Origin: Anoplopoma fimbria
Taxonomy: Eukaryota > Chordata > Actinopteri > Perciformes > Anoplopomatidae
Reading direction: 5' to 3'
DNA: 64,000 bases
Assembly (NCBI RefSeq): GCF_027596085.1
Contig: NC_072451.1
Location: forward strand, 11,316,795-11,380,794
A program made the translations under genes and the position numbers. The notes under the pieces are model-generated. The model searched no databases. It worked only from the letters and a program-made list of their open reading frames with translations, and was not told the DNA's origin. Positions 26,401 to 41,200 of this stretch are shown in pieces. Numbering within the stretch: position 1 is the stretch's first letter; the number at the start of each line of letters is the position of its first letter.

Positions 26401-26930
26401 CAAGCACCAGCAACATTTGACATTTCAATCAGTGAAAGCGACAGTAGTAGCACTATTATTAATTCATAATTTCTTTCTTTAATAAAATATCGTCCTCTGG
26501 GGGAAAAGTACTTTGGCCTTGGCACTGTGACAGCAGAGTGGCGGGATGGAAGGAGAGATCATTACACAGCAATAAATCCTCCTATTTAGAATGATTCAAC
26601 TCTATATATGTTGATTTCCACTGCTGAGTATTTGACTGTTGGACACTTTTGTGCTGGAGAAACTGAAGCAGGGTTTTGTATGACTACTTCACTGAAATAT
26701 GGTGAATTGATGGACAAAATTACCTTCAATTTGCTGGTGGATGACTTGCGGCTCAAACTTTTGTGTCCAAATCAATGTGTCGCTCACACAAACACACACA
26801 CTGTTCCACACTAATGCTTTCATTCCTCAGATCAACCAGGCCAAGCCAGAGTGTGGCAGGCAGACGCTGGGGGAGCTGCTCATCAGACCTGTACAGAGAC
26901 TGCCCAGTGTGGCCCTTCTTCTTAATGGTA

Positions 26931-26990
<60 letters not shown>

Positions 26991-29900
26991 CTGTTAAAAG
27001 ATTTAAGAAAAAAACAAGTATGCTAATTACATCGTTCCTTGTCTTTTTCTCCTTATCTTCCCCTTTCATACCTGTCTCCTTCCTCTATTATCACCTGTTG
27101 ATACCGTCTGTAATTTCTCTTCCTCGCTGCTCCTTTCTCTTCGCCTTTCTCCACATGCTTTTCATCTCGTCCTGCCTGTCTACTTTTTTTTACCAAACTT
27201 CCCCCTTCTTCCACCGTTTCATCAGACATAAAGAAGCATACGTCGGATGACAACCCAGACAAGATAACACTGGAGAAAGCAATTGAGTCTCTGAAAGAAG
27301 TCATGACGTGAGTTTCGGTGACCTGACCCTTTTCTTTTTGGATGATTGCTCAGGCAGCAGTGTTTGATCATTTCCAACACCTCATGTGAACTCTCTCCTA
27401 TCATGCTAAATCTTGAGCGTTATGTGGGTACAACTTGTAACAACTGACTGTTGTTAAGCCAAGATTTAGCCAGAAACAACTGACTTTTACAATTTTCGAC
27501 TATAATAAAGTAGTTATACAGTAAATGATCGTACGACTTAAATGACTTAAATGAGCAAATTTGAATGCATGGTTTCCTGTAGGAAATTGGTTTTGGGGGG
27601 TTGATAACTGCCGCTCCACTTTAGATAACTTTATTACAGGGTAAAACCTCAAGCTGGCTGCCTCTGTCAAATTTCTCCCCACCTCCAGCTGTCAACAAAA
27701 CTCTCTAATTATAGAAGACACTATTTTCTAACAAGCGCTTCAGTTGGTGGATTTCTGTAATTAGTAACGTGTGTGTTTTAATATAGTTTTATATCGTCTG
27801 CTGCGTTTATGATCATGTTTGCCTGAACGGCATCTTACAAGGCCTGTGCGCTCTGTTCTTCATCTAGAGATGAACTATTTTTAATCAAAATCATGCGATT
27901 AGTGAACTCGTAAAATACGTTGCATGTAAACCGTGTTTGCTTGAGCCAGTTGAAGGCATGGTACACATGTATCTGTTTATAGGATCAATATGGAAGCACC
28001 TCCGCCTCATTGAGAGCCAGGAAAAAACCCTGTATGATTGACCAGTCATTGATGCAGATGAACACCAAGCTTTAAACTCCCATGATTCCCACCTACGATG
28101 TGATCGATCATTTAGTGTCCCCTACTGAGCTGAGTCAGACACAACCCGGCTCAAGTCATCTTGTGATGAGCTTGGTCACTAAATGACGGTTAAACAATCG
28201 GCTAACCTTTTAAATATGTTGCCTTAACTACATGAATCAGTGCCTCTTTTTTTCTTCGAAGCCAAGTGTATTTCATAAATGTTCCATTAACGAGGAGTCC
28301 TCTATAAAACCCTAAAAAGCTGTTCCAAACTCTGAATATTGTCCCCTTTCTCCCGTGTTTTTCTCTGCGAGTATGAAAACCTGTTGACTGTTAATGTTTT
28401 TGTGTGATTTATCATTTTCCATCTGGTCCAACGTTTTGTTCCAACCAGGAGAACTAGTTCTATTAACCAGAAGTAAAGCATCATCTAATGATTACTTTCC
28501 TTGTTGACTATCTTTTATTAATTATTGTTAAAATTGTTTACCCTATAAAAGGTTGGAAAAAACGTTGATAAACCTATTACAATTTATACTTGAAGTCTTT
28601 GAATTCCTTGTTTTGTCCGACCAACATCCCAAAACCTATTAACTATTAACTGTGATAAAAAACATCCTTTGTGATCAAAATTGTTGTTTTTCTGTTAGTC
28701 AACTAATGGATTTCTTGGTTAATAGTTTCAGTATCAATGAGATGAACAATAACATCCTTTTCCTCCCACTAGTCACATCAATGAGGACAAGAGGAAGACA
28801 GAAGGCCAGAAGCAGATCTTTGATGTTGTTTATGAAGTGGATGGCTGTCCTGTAAGTTTGAGGATTCCGATTGTTTGAATATCTGTGTTTGTGTTGACCA
28901 AGTGCATTAAAATAGATCTAAGTAAGATATGCAAGTGTATAAACATGCTCAGACAATGACACTATGATAAAACATTTTTTTACCAGATGTAGAAATTATT
29001 TAGAATTTAAGAAGGATTGAGCTTAGGTTATGCCTGAAACAATCAAACCCTGTGTGGAAACCACCTCCATTACTCCTTTTGTCCGTAACCTTCCCATCTA
29101 CCTTCCACTGCTTTTCCCTTTATCCCATCTTCTCTCAAGTGTGACTATTTGTTTCAGTTTGGCCTTCCATGTACAAGGTTTGTAGGTTAAGTAATTGTCA
29201 TTGTACAACGCAGGTGTTGCACACCATAACGAGGAAGTAGTCCCTTTATGCTTCATGAGAAAAACGACCTTTGCATGGTGGAGGATAAGTGGAGGAGAGA
29301 AGCTGCTGTGTAGTCTCCTCCTATCCTCTGTGGATCTGTTGGCTCTGTTTGCACTCTGGTGAGGGTCCAGACTGGCTGGGATGTGTTTGTTAAAGAACCA
29401 GTTTCTCACAGCACTTCATCAGAATTGGGGGATGGGGGTGAGTGCCACAGGGTGGCGCTTCTTTAGATTGGACACAGACACAGACTCTTTGGGTACAGGA
29501 ACGAAGGTGACTGAGATGAAGCAGCTGGGAACACTCTCCTGTGACAGGAAAAATGTCAGTATTGACATCAGTTAGCTGGTTGGCACAAGTTCTTAGTACA
29601 CAAGGATGATATCAGGCCCTGCAGCGTTACTCATATACACTCTCAGCAGGATTCTTCTCCCATCTGTTGGATACTGACAGTGGATGTTCCTCTGGAGGTG
29701 CAGCAGACTTGACAGCTGACTGCCCAAGGGCAGCTTTTTTTCTCAGGATAGGACCCTCACCTATCTATCCATCCAGGCTTGCTGGTTGGGGAATGATTTT
29801 GCTGTCTTTGTGATCATCACATCATCAACACATCTGCTGATGTATGATGTCACTGGTGTAGATTGTTATGGTTCTCCTGGGTGGCAGCATCTCTGAACAT

Positions 29901-31771
29901 GTATCAGTCCCTCCAATCAGAACACTCCTGTAGAGCTGCTGTAGCTTCATCTGTCCACACTTTAACTTTTGTTCTTTTTCTGATGGGTTGGCTAGTTTAA
30001 TCAGCTGGGAGTACTTTTAACAGGAGAAGCAGAGAAATGTGATCCGATTGTCCAAAGTGTTTGTGTAAACATAGTCCAGCGTATTGTTTCCTCTTGTGGA
30101 GATGAGCACATGCTGGTGGAATTCAGCAGCATGAGCCTTCTTTCATCCATTTCATTTTCCTGCATCTGGACATTAGCCAGGAGAAGACTGGGTGGTTGAG
30201 TAGCCTTAGGTCCAACATGGGTTAATTAAGCTCTTGTAACAGAGCTCTTGCCTCTCTTCCTGGGGCTCTAACACAGATTTTGGTGGCATTTGGTCCGGAC
30301 GGTGTAGCTGGCGTGGTGGAAGATGTTGAAGGTGGTAATTGTCTTAAGGTCTCCTGCACTTATCCAATCTTCATGCTCTCCAATGTTGATGAGTGTATAA
30401 GTCGTTGTTACAATCGTAACAGTTGGAGTCTCTTTTTCTTTTATCTTATCTAAGCTTTTCTCTCTCGCTTCCTGTTTACTCTTTGTGCTTCATCTTCTCT
30501 GCAGGCCAACTTGCTGTCGTCCCATCGCAGCCTGGTTCACCGGGTAGAAACAATCGCCCTGGGAGACCAGCCTTGTGACCGTGGAGAAAATGTCACTCTC
30601 TTCCTCTTCAACGACTGCCTTGAAGTGAGAATACACACAAACACCAGTACATGTTGGACAGTCTCACTAAGAAAACGTTTGTACCTAGTGCACCTGTTTT
30701 ACTCTAGGCCAGGGCTGTAGGTAAAACTTAGACTGAGACTATCTTGTGCTCTTCAAGTCTATCAACTCCGTACTTAAATCTTTACCTTCCTTTAACCGTA
30801 ACTGAAAACTCTAAAGGTTAAATTTGCTGTTTTTAAAGGCCTAGGTCACATCAATATTTAAAATGGTGAAACTTCTCTGCAAAATCATTCATTTCGAACT
30901 GATCAGTTATTTCAAGGTAATACGCCATTCAATTTAATTAACAGAGTGACTTAACACTAAATCCACCTTTTCGAGATGGTAAATTACATTTACTGTCACT
31001 TTTATTACTCTATCTTTAAGAATGTAATTGAAGCTAGTAGTTCTCAGTGTAAATTTACACTCTCCCTGCCATTCATTCATATCACCCATTCTGTCACCTT
31101 CCACTGCCTCTGCTGCACCCTGGATTGGGAGAGACTGGAGAATAGATGCAGAGATATAGAGGTTAAAAAAAACTTTTTTAGCATCATCTGAGAGTGCTTT
31201 CTATTTTTGCAACTTTAAACTCTGACATCATTTAACAAGTGATGTAACCAGTGAGTCCATAAATACCTTTCCTATGTACCTTGTTGGTTAAGTGAGACCC
31301 AGCATGGGTCTCAGCATGTTCTTAAACACATGCTGAGATTCATGTGCACAAGCAGCGTTGAGTACCAAAAGAGGGCCTTTTGCAGAGTAGCAACATTGAA
31401 AAGGTGATCAATCCCTGTGTGTGCAGTCCATCATTGCTGACACATTTGGTTAATTAACAAAGGTGCAGTGCAGGAACGGTAAGAGAGGAGGTGGGTGGCT
31501 GCACTTATTCAGGCGTGTCAGCGACACCTCCTAATGAGGAATGTGTGTGTGTGTGTGTGTGTGTGTGTTGAGCAGTCACACGCATGGATTCCTTACGTTC
31601 CTCCATGTAGTACTGGATGTATAATGAGTGAATGTTGTGTTAGAGTAGGTGGCCTCACTACTCCTCTCCATCTCACATCATTGATTACTCCTGCATTCAT
31701 ATAACCACTCTCCCCTCCTTCACTCACACTGCCAAAATATCAATGACCTACGGTGTAATGTCCTATTTTAT

Positions 31772-31837
<66 letters not shown>

Positions 31838-31994
31838 CCTTATCCTCCTCCTCTCTCTCAGCATCTAATTAATGTGGCATTAATGAGTTGCATCGTTTAC
31901 CTCTATGAAGGCCTCATTGATTTATTGCCAAGTAACCGATAGCGGCTTCACCCACACGCTGCAAAATGCACCCACACTCAATTCTAAAGCTCGA

Positions 31995-32058
<64 letters not shown>

Positions 32059-32219
32059 ACACAGATGCACACACAGGGAAACAGTCTTTCAAGGAATTTA
32101 CATTTTTGCATTATTCGATAGAAGTAAAATCAAATATTTGAGTTTATGAATAGGATTTTCTTTCTTCCCATTTTCCACATCCCGCCGTCTGATTTTGTGC
32201 ATCTGTCTGCTGTGTGTTT

Positions 32220-32257
<38 letters not shown>

Positions 32258-35200
32258 ACACTGCCTTTCTTCCCATTTCAAGCCGTCTGATTTTGTGCAT
32301 CTGTCTGCTGTGTGTGCGTCTCTATAGATCGCGAGGAAGCGACACAAGGTGATCAATACATTTAAGAGTCCGCTGGGACAGACGAGACCACCACCCTCGC
32401 TCAAACACATCGCACTGATGCCGCTGTCCCAGATCCGCAGAGTGCTGGACCTGCAGGACACAGAGGGTAACACAGCGACAGCATGCACGCACTGCAAACC
32501 AATGAAGCCGCTGCTTAGCACTTTATCTGCATGTCATTTGAGGGTGTTTCATGTCTCCCTGTCAATGTGCACTCCAATGTGCACAACAGTGAAATGGCAA
32601 TTTCTTCATATAAGAATGTGAATTTGTAGCTGGTTTTCATCTCCATTCATTCCATTGGACATGGAATACTGACTAATATCCAGCTTTTAGGACTAATTCC
32701 TGCTAAAGACTGGAATTTTACATTGACGGGGTGTTTTGACGGCCAGTATGAACATGAAGGATGATTACAGCAAGTAGGGCACGAAATTGGAAAAAATATG
32801 GACAAATACATTTTTATGAATTTTAAGGTTAAATGGATGAATCTGGTGCACTTGGGAGCAAAATGTAGAGGCTAGATCTTTAAGCTACCTGTAGTTAATG
32901 GGCTGAAATTCTAAGATTAAGTTATTTTAAGTGTTCATTATCATCAAATTATTGACATACTAATGTGATTAAATGATTTTTTGATTGCAAGTTGCCAAGG
33001 CAACAGAACTGGAAGTGGCAAGGTTATGATCAATTCCAATTTTATACCCATTCACTCCTCTGTGTTCCTCCACATGATGGACATGATGACTCACAATGAA
33101 CCACAAGACCTGAGCTCTGTCCAAAATCATTCCCTCCTTCACTCCTTCATCTCTCCGGATAAAACAGACACTCGTTACTTTTTGCCAATGTAAAATGTGA
33201 CACATTTCAGTTATATATTGTGAACGGAACACTTTGCGGGCATAAAATGAGCATATTAAAAGTATTATTAAAAAGCAGAGATGACACCATACACACCGAT
33301 TCCCACCTCTCTAGGCATTCTTCATCAGCAGTGTTTGATATCATTAAAACATTTCTAGTTGATTTTGTCCACAGCTTTTCCTGCTTAAAGAGGAAAAAAG
33401 CTCCTGGATCCCACATTAGTATGTCACGCTGACAAGTGAAGGGGGTCCAGTAATAATTGTTTCTTAAATAATTTGGCACCTCCTTTCTTTAGACTTCCCC
33501 TGTAGTTTTAATGTGACAATACAAGGTTCTCTGACAAATGCTGTCTTTACAAAGGGAACAGTACTGATTGATGTGTATGAAGTTTAGATGAAGCCCTGAA
33601 TTTAATTTCATGTTTTCCTCCTCCCTTTATTTTGTCACTGTTAATTATTTTCTCTCTCTCTCTTGCTCCCTCACTGCCTCGCTTCAGACTGTGTGAATGC
33701 ATTCGCCTTGGTGGTTCACCCTCCAACCGAACAGGAGAACTTGTTGTTCAGCTTCCAACTGGCCGGGGAGGAAACGGTTAAAAACACCTGGCTGCGAACT
33801 CTTTGCCGCCACGTCGCCAACACCATCTGCAAGGCTGATGCGGTGAGAAGCTGCACACACACAGACGCACAAAGAAAAAATATGAGGTAGTTTGACGGAG
33901 TGGCAGGCAGGGAAGGAAGCTGTGATAATTCTGTAGTCCTCAACGGCAGTTTACTCTGAAGAGCCTTTTCCTCTCCTAAAACTGGTCCAGTCTAAAGGCC
34001 CTTCCACACTGACCCTGCTTGGTCTTGAATTTGAGACTTTTCAGTATGATCCGAACCAAAATAACAGGTGGGAAGCTTCATCCGGACCACGGTTCAGTTT
34101 GTTATTGGTGTGAAAACATCTGTTGGGATGGTTCAGACCATAACAGGAAGTTCTGGCCAGTAATGAACAGAACTAAATGAGTAGCATATGGGAACATAAG
34201 GAACCAAATGTTTAATTGACATTTGAGCCTCCAACTTATTAAAGTCAGTTAGGAAAAAATACGATTTTAACCGACAATATAAGCATTTTGACCGATTAAT
34301 CCTATCAGTCAAATTGGTAATTATTATTATTTTATCTTTTTTACTAAATCTGAGCAAAGTTTCCTACTGACTAAAATGAGAATAGTCCACCTTAAACGTC
34401 AGCTGACCTTCAGTGAGCCTGGGCAGGAGTTGTAGCTAACATGGGGGTTTAACCTGCTTCCCTTTAAGCAGCAGGTGGCTTACGAGAGAGGAGATGGCTG
34501 CACCTACTAAAGGAATAGTGCATTCATTTGGGATTATATTCAGCTGTGAATTAACACATTTGTGTGATATGTCAGCAGCAATTGATGAATTGGATTGAAA
34601 TTATTTTTGAAATAATCTAGTGTGTGTGTTCATGGTAATGAAGGAACTTGTCATCCAGGGCAACAGTGTGACTCATTGATGTGTTTTTAATAGTGTTTGA
34701 ACGACATGGACAGAAGAATACACGCAGTACTTGTTAGTTCTACCAGGTCCTAGTTGGTTTTATTCTATTCATGGGATTTTTCATGATTAACAAAAACGGA
34801 ACATAGCCAAATTTATTCTATAATGGTTTGGGGAGATTATGTAAAACCAATTTATTATGGGCTGATTAAGCGTGATGATTATGAGTCCACAGGAAGTTAT
34901 GGAGGTGAGGCTGTCTGCTCTATTTAGCAAAGCAAGCAGCAGGGGGCGATGTTGGCCTCTGGTCTGCCTGCCACCTCGCAGCTGCATTCCTAATGCTGTT
35001 TTCACTGGGTCAGCGCTACGATGTGAATACCAACGAGATGGATCCCTGCTTGTTAACAAGCCCAGTGCAGGATGAGGAGGGGGGGAATAAAGGCTGTGCT
35101 GCTACTGCAAATCATAAAGTATCTATTGGCATTGATTGCATGAATTGCACACTTCAGGTCATGATTTATTCTGTTGAGTTTGAGGCCGTGTTGCTTCTCG

Positions 35201-38200
35201 TCTGGTAACCAGGAGGACCTGATTCAGTGCACAGACCCCGACTCACTACAGGTCAGCACCAAGGATATGGACAGCACCCTGAGCAAAGCCTCCAGGGCCA
35301 TCAAGAAGACCTCTAAAAAGGTAAAGTTTCTCATTTTGAACCTTCACCAGTGCACCTCTTCCAGGGGTTGATGGAGATAACATACCTGTGGAGACGCCAG
35401 GTGTTGTTCAGATAGCTGAATGCAGCCAAGTCGGCCAAACTCGTTTTTAACCAGATGTTGGTACAATCTCCTCTGCTGCCGTCCAGTGTGATTGTCTCCT
35501 CAGCTGACTGAGCTGTTAGCAGCAACACAAGACAGACACATTTGCCTGAAGTCAACCCGGGTGTCCTCATTCCGGTACCCGGATTTAGACTGACAGGACT
35601 TCCTGAATTATTTCCTGCTGAGCTACCCAGAAACATGAATGAAATTAGGCACAAGCCATCTAGTGCAGACTCTTCCCTTTGATGAGATTTTGCATTTATA
35701 AAACAAAGGGCTGGGATTGAAGTCAGCCTGAACTTCTCTTAGCTGCTCCTTCAGTTTATCCAGACAGGGCCGCTGAAGGATTTGAATATTTAACTGAATA
35801 GAAGCATCATACTGCCTGAAAGAATCATTGGAACAAGCAGATAAAAGATATGCGACATTGTCATCATTGCATGGAAAAGTGGCTTATCTGACTTTAAAGC
35901 AGACACATTTGAGGGAACAACTGAAAGCAGTGAAGGTTAGGAGATTAAAGAAAAGCTATGGGGCAGACTGTCAGTCTAACAATTTCTCTTTTCCTCTGTG
36001 CTACAAAGTTGCGTTCCTGATTCAGTGTGGTGAATAAAGAAAATGGCCACATATGCAGGTCAATGGCTTCAAGAGGTTTGCATGTATTCATTATGGATGA
36101 GGCTACTCCTTTAACAGATGAAAGCACATTATAGAACAACTAATGTCCAAATGTTTGATCTGTAATAAAAAAACAGGACTTGTCAGATGCTGATCCTTCT
36201 CACTAACTGTCACGAAGGCTACTAAGCTAAGATAGCAGCTGAAAACATGCCTTTCAATACTCGCACAGAAACATGGCCCTTTTTAAATTACAATTCTCCC
36301 TATGTTTTCTGCCTGTGTCATCTTCATCTCTTTTTCACTTGTTCATAGTGTCAGGTCTTTGCATAACAGCAATTGCATTCCTGATTTTTCTTTTTTCATT
36401 ATACTTCCGGTTGTCTCCCTGAAGGTCCTTCCTTCAAAACGCGTATGCGTCCCATTCTTAAATGAACGTGATATCTGAGAAACACCTGGAGGGAGTTTTT
36501 TCAAAGTTAGCACACACTTCCACTTCAAAGATGAACAGATTAGAATGTGGTGGTCAAAGGTCACTGTGACCTCACAAAACACATTTTGTGCCATAACTCA
36601 AGAATTCCTTTGCTGTTTATGATTATTTCTCACTATTGTCTAAAAGGATAAACTTATGAAGTGATGCAATTTTGGAAAGACGTAAATGTAAACTGCAGCC
36701 TGACTGGTTTGCAGCGGAGGGCATCCTCTGGGTCTCAAAGTGAAGACAATGCTGAAATGCCTTAAAGTTGCATTCTCTCTACAGCCAGCAGGGGGCGTCT
36801 CCTCGGGTTGCAACAGGAAGTCTGGTTGTATAGAAGTCTATGAGAAAATGACTCTAATTCTCACTTGATTTATTACCATATTTGTCTCTTACTAACCAAA
36901 TGTGAAATAAATAAAACAATGTTAGTTTATGTCATGAGTCTAATATTAGATTTTTAGAAAAATTCTCCCATATCTAAATCGTTATCTGCACTGGTTAATG
37001 TTTGTTAAAGGAATATGTGGAAAAAATGAATAACCACGTTGAAGACAATATCTAAGCGTTACCAAATGATGTGGGAGTCTGCTGCTCTTTAACCATATGA
37101 CATTGGTGTCTTTGGATGTTTTAAAATTGTATTATTATTTTCATTATATTAGGCACATTACCCTTATAATAACTAAAATGTACTTTGCTAATTAAAGCTT
37201 TTGCATTTGTTGTTCAGACCACGTAAAGTCTACAGATGGTCCTATTCCAAAAAGTACTGCAAGTGATGTGTTATGGGACAAATAAAGAACAACATGTTGT
37301 CTAATTATCCTCAGCTGTGACGGATACAAAGTCCAAAGAGACTGAAAGAATGCTGTCCACAGATACTCATAATGAAGTGGCTGATCCCATTCAATCCAAT
37401 ATAGAATGCTAACTGTGTGTGTGTGCGTGTGCGTGTGTGTGTGTGTGTGCTAGGTAACCAGGGCCTTTTCCTTCACCAAGACCCCGAAGCGTGTGATCCA
37501 GAGGGCGTTCATGGCCAACAGCACTCCAGATGAGAAAAGCCAGAGGCTGTGTTGTGACAACCGCATCGGCAGCAGCTCCACACTGGCTGTAAGTCTTTTT
37601 TGCTCACATTCACTTTGTTGAAAAAAATGATACTTTCTCATAATCAAGTTTTGGTTTTCTTACTTCATAAATACTACCTTCAATCATGAAAAGACATTTC
37701 CTGAATTCAAAAATGTGTCTACTCCATCTCCTTTATATCAACAGCATAACAGAATTAATACTGGGATGTCTCTCCGTCCATCTACCTGTCTATCTGCTCC
37801 TTATTCCTTTTCTTTTCTCTCATCTCTTCCTCCATTTGAGAACCAGACACTTGATCTCTCCATCAATCCATGATGCAGCAGCTTTCAGTCGGTGTCAGTC
37901 ATTTTGATCTAGCTTGATTTAAAAAGCAGGAAAAGGGCATTATGCTCTCAAATGTGCTGGAACTTTTTCTGCTCTTTAGTAGGATTGTTATTTCAGTCAT
38001 TTTCATACTTATTTTTGTACATGTTTTGTGTCATGGCCAGTGTTTGAATGATTCATTTAATGATACCCTATTTTCATTAAACTAAGTGGGTGTAAAGAAG
38101 AGGAGGAGGTGAAATAAAAAAGATTTTTTTTTTTCACATTTCCACAGTTTAGTTTGTCACACTTACTCGGTACCTTGTTTCTCAATGACACAAGGATGTA

Positions 38201-41200
38201 AATGTTAAAATAATTGAAGGATAAACATTGATCCATATATTTATGTATTATCTGGTCCATGACTCAAACTCTGTGTACACACAAAGACAGAAATGTCTTT
38301 AATGTGGCTTCAGATAGTTCCTAGTCTACACTGGCTGTTGAGTATGCCTTATACCATAGCCGTTGGCACTCCCTTTAAAACAAACAGAGCAGGCAAGTCT
38401 CAGCAACAACTACTGCATCTAAAGAAAAGGAAAGTCAGTGTGGTTGCTGAGACGATTTGGCTAATGAGGACAAGGCAATAAAATGTTTCTTAACGGCTAT
38501 AGACATGATGTCATGGTGAAAGCCTGAGGGTAAAGCAGACATCCTCACCAGTGGACGATCCATGTAGAGGACAACATGTTTGGCTAAGGTTGCTGGAGTG
38601 TAAACTCACCCGAATCTCAGGATGTCCTGATCTGATCTTAAAGATCTGTAGATGGCCGTTAAAAGCATTTTTAACTGATCGTATCGGCTTTAGTGAGCTT
38701 GATCTTTTGCTTCATGACAACAATCACACAGGTGTTTTTACGTGCCGAGCTTTAATGCACAGCAACACAATGAGTGCAGCCACTGCCAACTCCTAATTTA
38801 TGTCCACTCCTTTCATCTAAGCTTAGGGTGGGGGTCTTTCATCTTCTGCCTGTCATCTGTGGTACATAGTGTTTCACCACAGACGGACAGACTGAGAGTG
38901 GACTGACGTCAACCACACTCACTATGTGTTAGTGCGACAAAATGTCAGACAGCAAAAAGCCAATAAGAGTATTTTATTAATGTAACCCGCGCAAAACATG
39001 TAGAGAAGACAGAAATACACCTTCAACGGAGTGCAGTTCATTCAGGGGACGCAGGCAAAGGCACCGGAGGACAACGTTAAAGGGAGAGAGAGTTTCCCCG
39101 AGACAGCAACAAGGCCAGAAATATTATGATGTTTTGTTAATTCAAAGAGTACTTCATTATTAAGAAGAAAAAAAAATACAAAAGACATACGGAACAGCTT
39201 GGATGCAGGAAATTTATTTTATGCAATGCTGAGCTATTTAATAGTCAAACATAAACATTGGAATGATTTCAATAACTTCAAATGTACTTGAAGTGTGCAC
39301 TTTGCAGCTGTGTTATGGAGGGAAATAGAAGTTGTCAATAGGGACTCACTATGCTGCTCAATATTTAGTGACTCAGATCAGTGGCAAAAAAAGTTTATCC
39401 TTACTCAAATCTAATAGAGCAGGACAAATTGGCCCACACATAGTAGCTTCCAGGACTAGCTCCCACACTACTGTATACTACAAAGTATATATACTACACA
39501 GTAGATACTGTATATTGCACTGTAGATATATTACACATTAGATGTGCTACACAGCAGATCGATACACTAGTGGTGTGTCTTTTTCCTCCTGTCGCCTTCA
39601 ACCCCACAAAGTATTGTAGTATGAAATGGTTGAGGCAATGATTGAACACTAACTGTTCCGGGGAGGGGTTCAGCCAACAGACACTTTCTGATTGGAACAA
39701 GATACTTAAGAATTTGATCATTAGATTTATTTTTAACACCTGTGTTTATCAATTGAACAGTGTAGGCTGTTGTGCATTGTATATTTAAAACTACAGTCTG
39801 TCTATGTATTCAATTTTAAATTTCTCCCTGCAGATTTCTTTCTTACTCTGCCTAAACTTAACACCTAACATTTCTGTCTTACTTTATGTGATATTTAGCC
39901 TTGTAAAGTCTTTCACACGTGTTTCTTTCTTTTGTTTTACCTTCTGAGGATATCCTCATTCCTTGAGTTCAGTTTCAGCGTGTCTATTCTCTGCCTGTCT
40001 CATCTCGTTTCGTGTTGTGTTTTTTTCATTTTTTTTTCATGATATGTAAATCCCTGCTCCCTGTGTGTCTCTCCTCTGTTATGTGCTCTAGATGTCTCGC
40101 TCTGCCTCCACATTCAGTTTGAATGATTCTGCTAAGAGCAGTGCTGTGGTGCAGCGCTCTAACTCTCTGGACCATCCTCCAGTCAGAGCCAGGGTCCCAG
40201 TTTGTATACGTACCCCCAGCAGCCCAGCCCCAAACCCTGCCCACAGCCCCCGCCCTAACGCTGCCCCCGGGGTTAACCACAGCCTCCGCCCCGTCTATTG
40301 CCCTAGCATCCAAGAACCCAAGTCCATCCTTCATGCTCCATTATTGCCCCAACCAGCACCAGTTCATTCAGGCCCCTACACCTTCCAACAGTCCATCACT
40401 TCAACACGTCCACCCTCCACCTCAATTCCAGCTGTCCGAAACTCCATGCCGCTCAACTCCAGAAACTCCCAACCCAAATTGATCCCGCACGTGTCCAGAC
40501 ACCTACCCTCAGTAGGGTTCCAGCCAAGGTTCCCGGCTCCTCTGCCTGTTAATGACAAAGGCAGGACCTTTTCTGAGTCATGCAGGGATCCCCAAGCCCC
40601 CTTGGACCCACGCAAGGCTGCCCTGACCAGTCCTCGCAGGGAGACTCTGCTCTAAACCCCAGTCCTGGAGCCTGATGTGAGCAAACCTATCACCGGGGTC
40701 TAGTTTCAACTACTGGTGCACCAATATCATTTTCAACTTCATATTAATCCTCACTACCTGCTGATTACTCTGTGTTGGCCTTTTAACATCCAAAAGCCAC
40801 AGGTGCATTTCTAGTCCCAAATCAACTCCTTAGAAGCTGAGACCCTTCATCCAAGATGGATCAGATTAATGAGGGTCCGCTTTACTGCTGAACTCTGAAC
40901 TCCAATGATTAGATAAGAGGGGGAGGGGCTGTAATGCTTCTCCCCACTTGAGATTGTGTTCAGGGCAGAGATTTTAAGGGTTGATTTGGATCGCTCTGCT
41001 CCTATGAATCACCGAGGTTACTAACTGATGGTGGTGGCTGCAAACGTTCACTAGTTGGGTGCCATTAATTGTGGGCTGTAGACAAAAGAGTATAATGGAG
41101 CTGAGTTGGTGTAGAGCTGGGACATGACAAGAGATTTGTCCAGGTGGAAGCCTGCTTCCCATCAGGGGAAAAAGTCTTCCTTAAAGCAGGCCGTCACATA

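Noticed and set aside
26741..27250. 169-codon plus-strand frame over exon 17 and the (CA)n repeat
   Set aside because: Long only because (CA)n has no stops; poly-HT translation, and the real frame through exon 17 differs.
40123..40482. 119-codon overlapping frame within the candidate alternative C-terminal exon
   Set aside because: Out of phase with exon 24; the 40092-40655 frame is longer and joins in phase.
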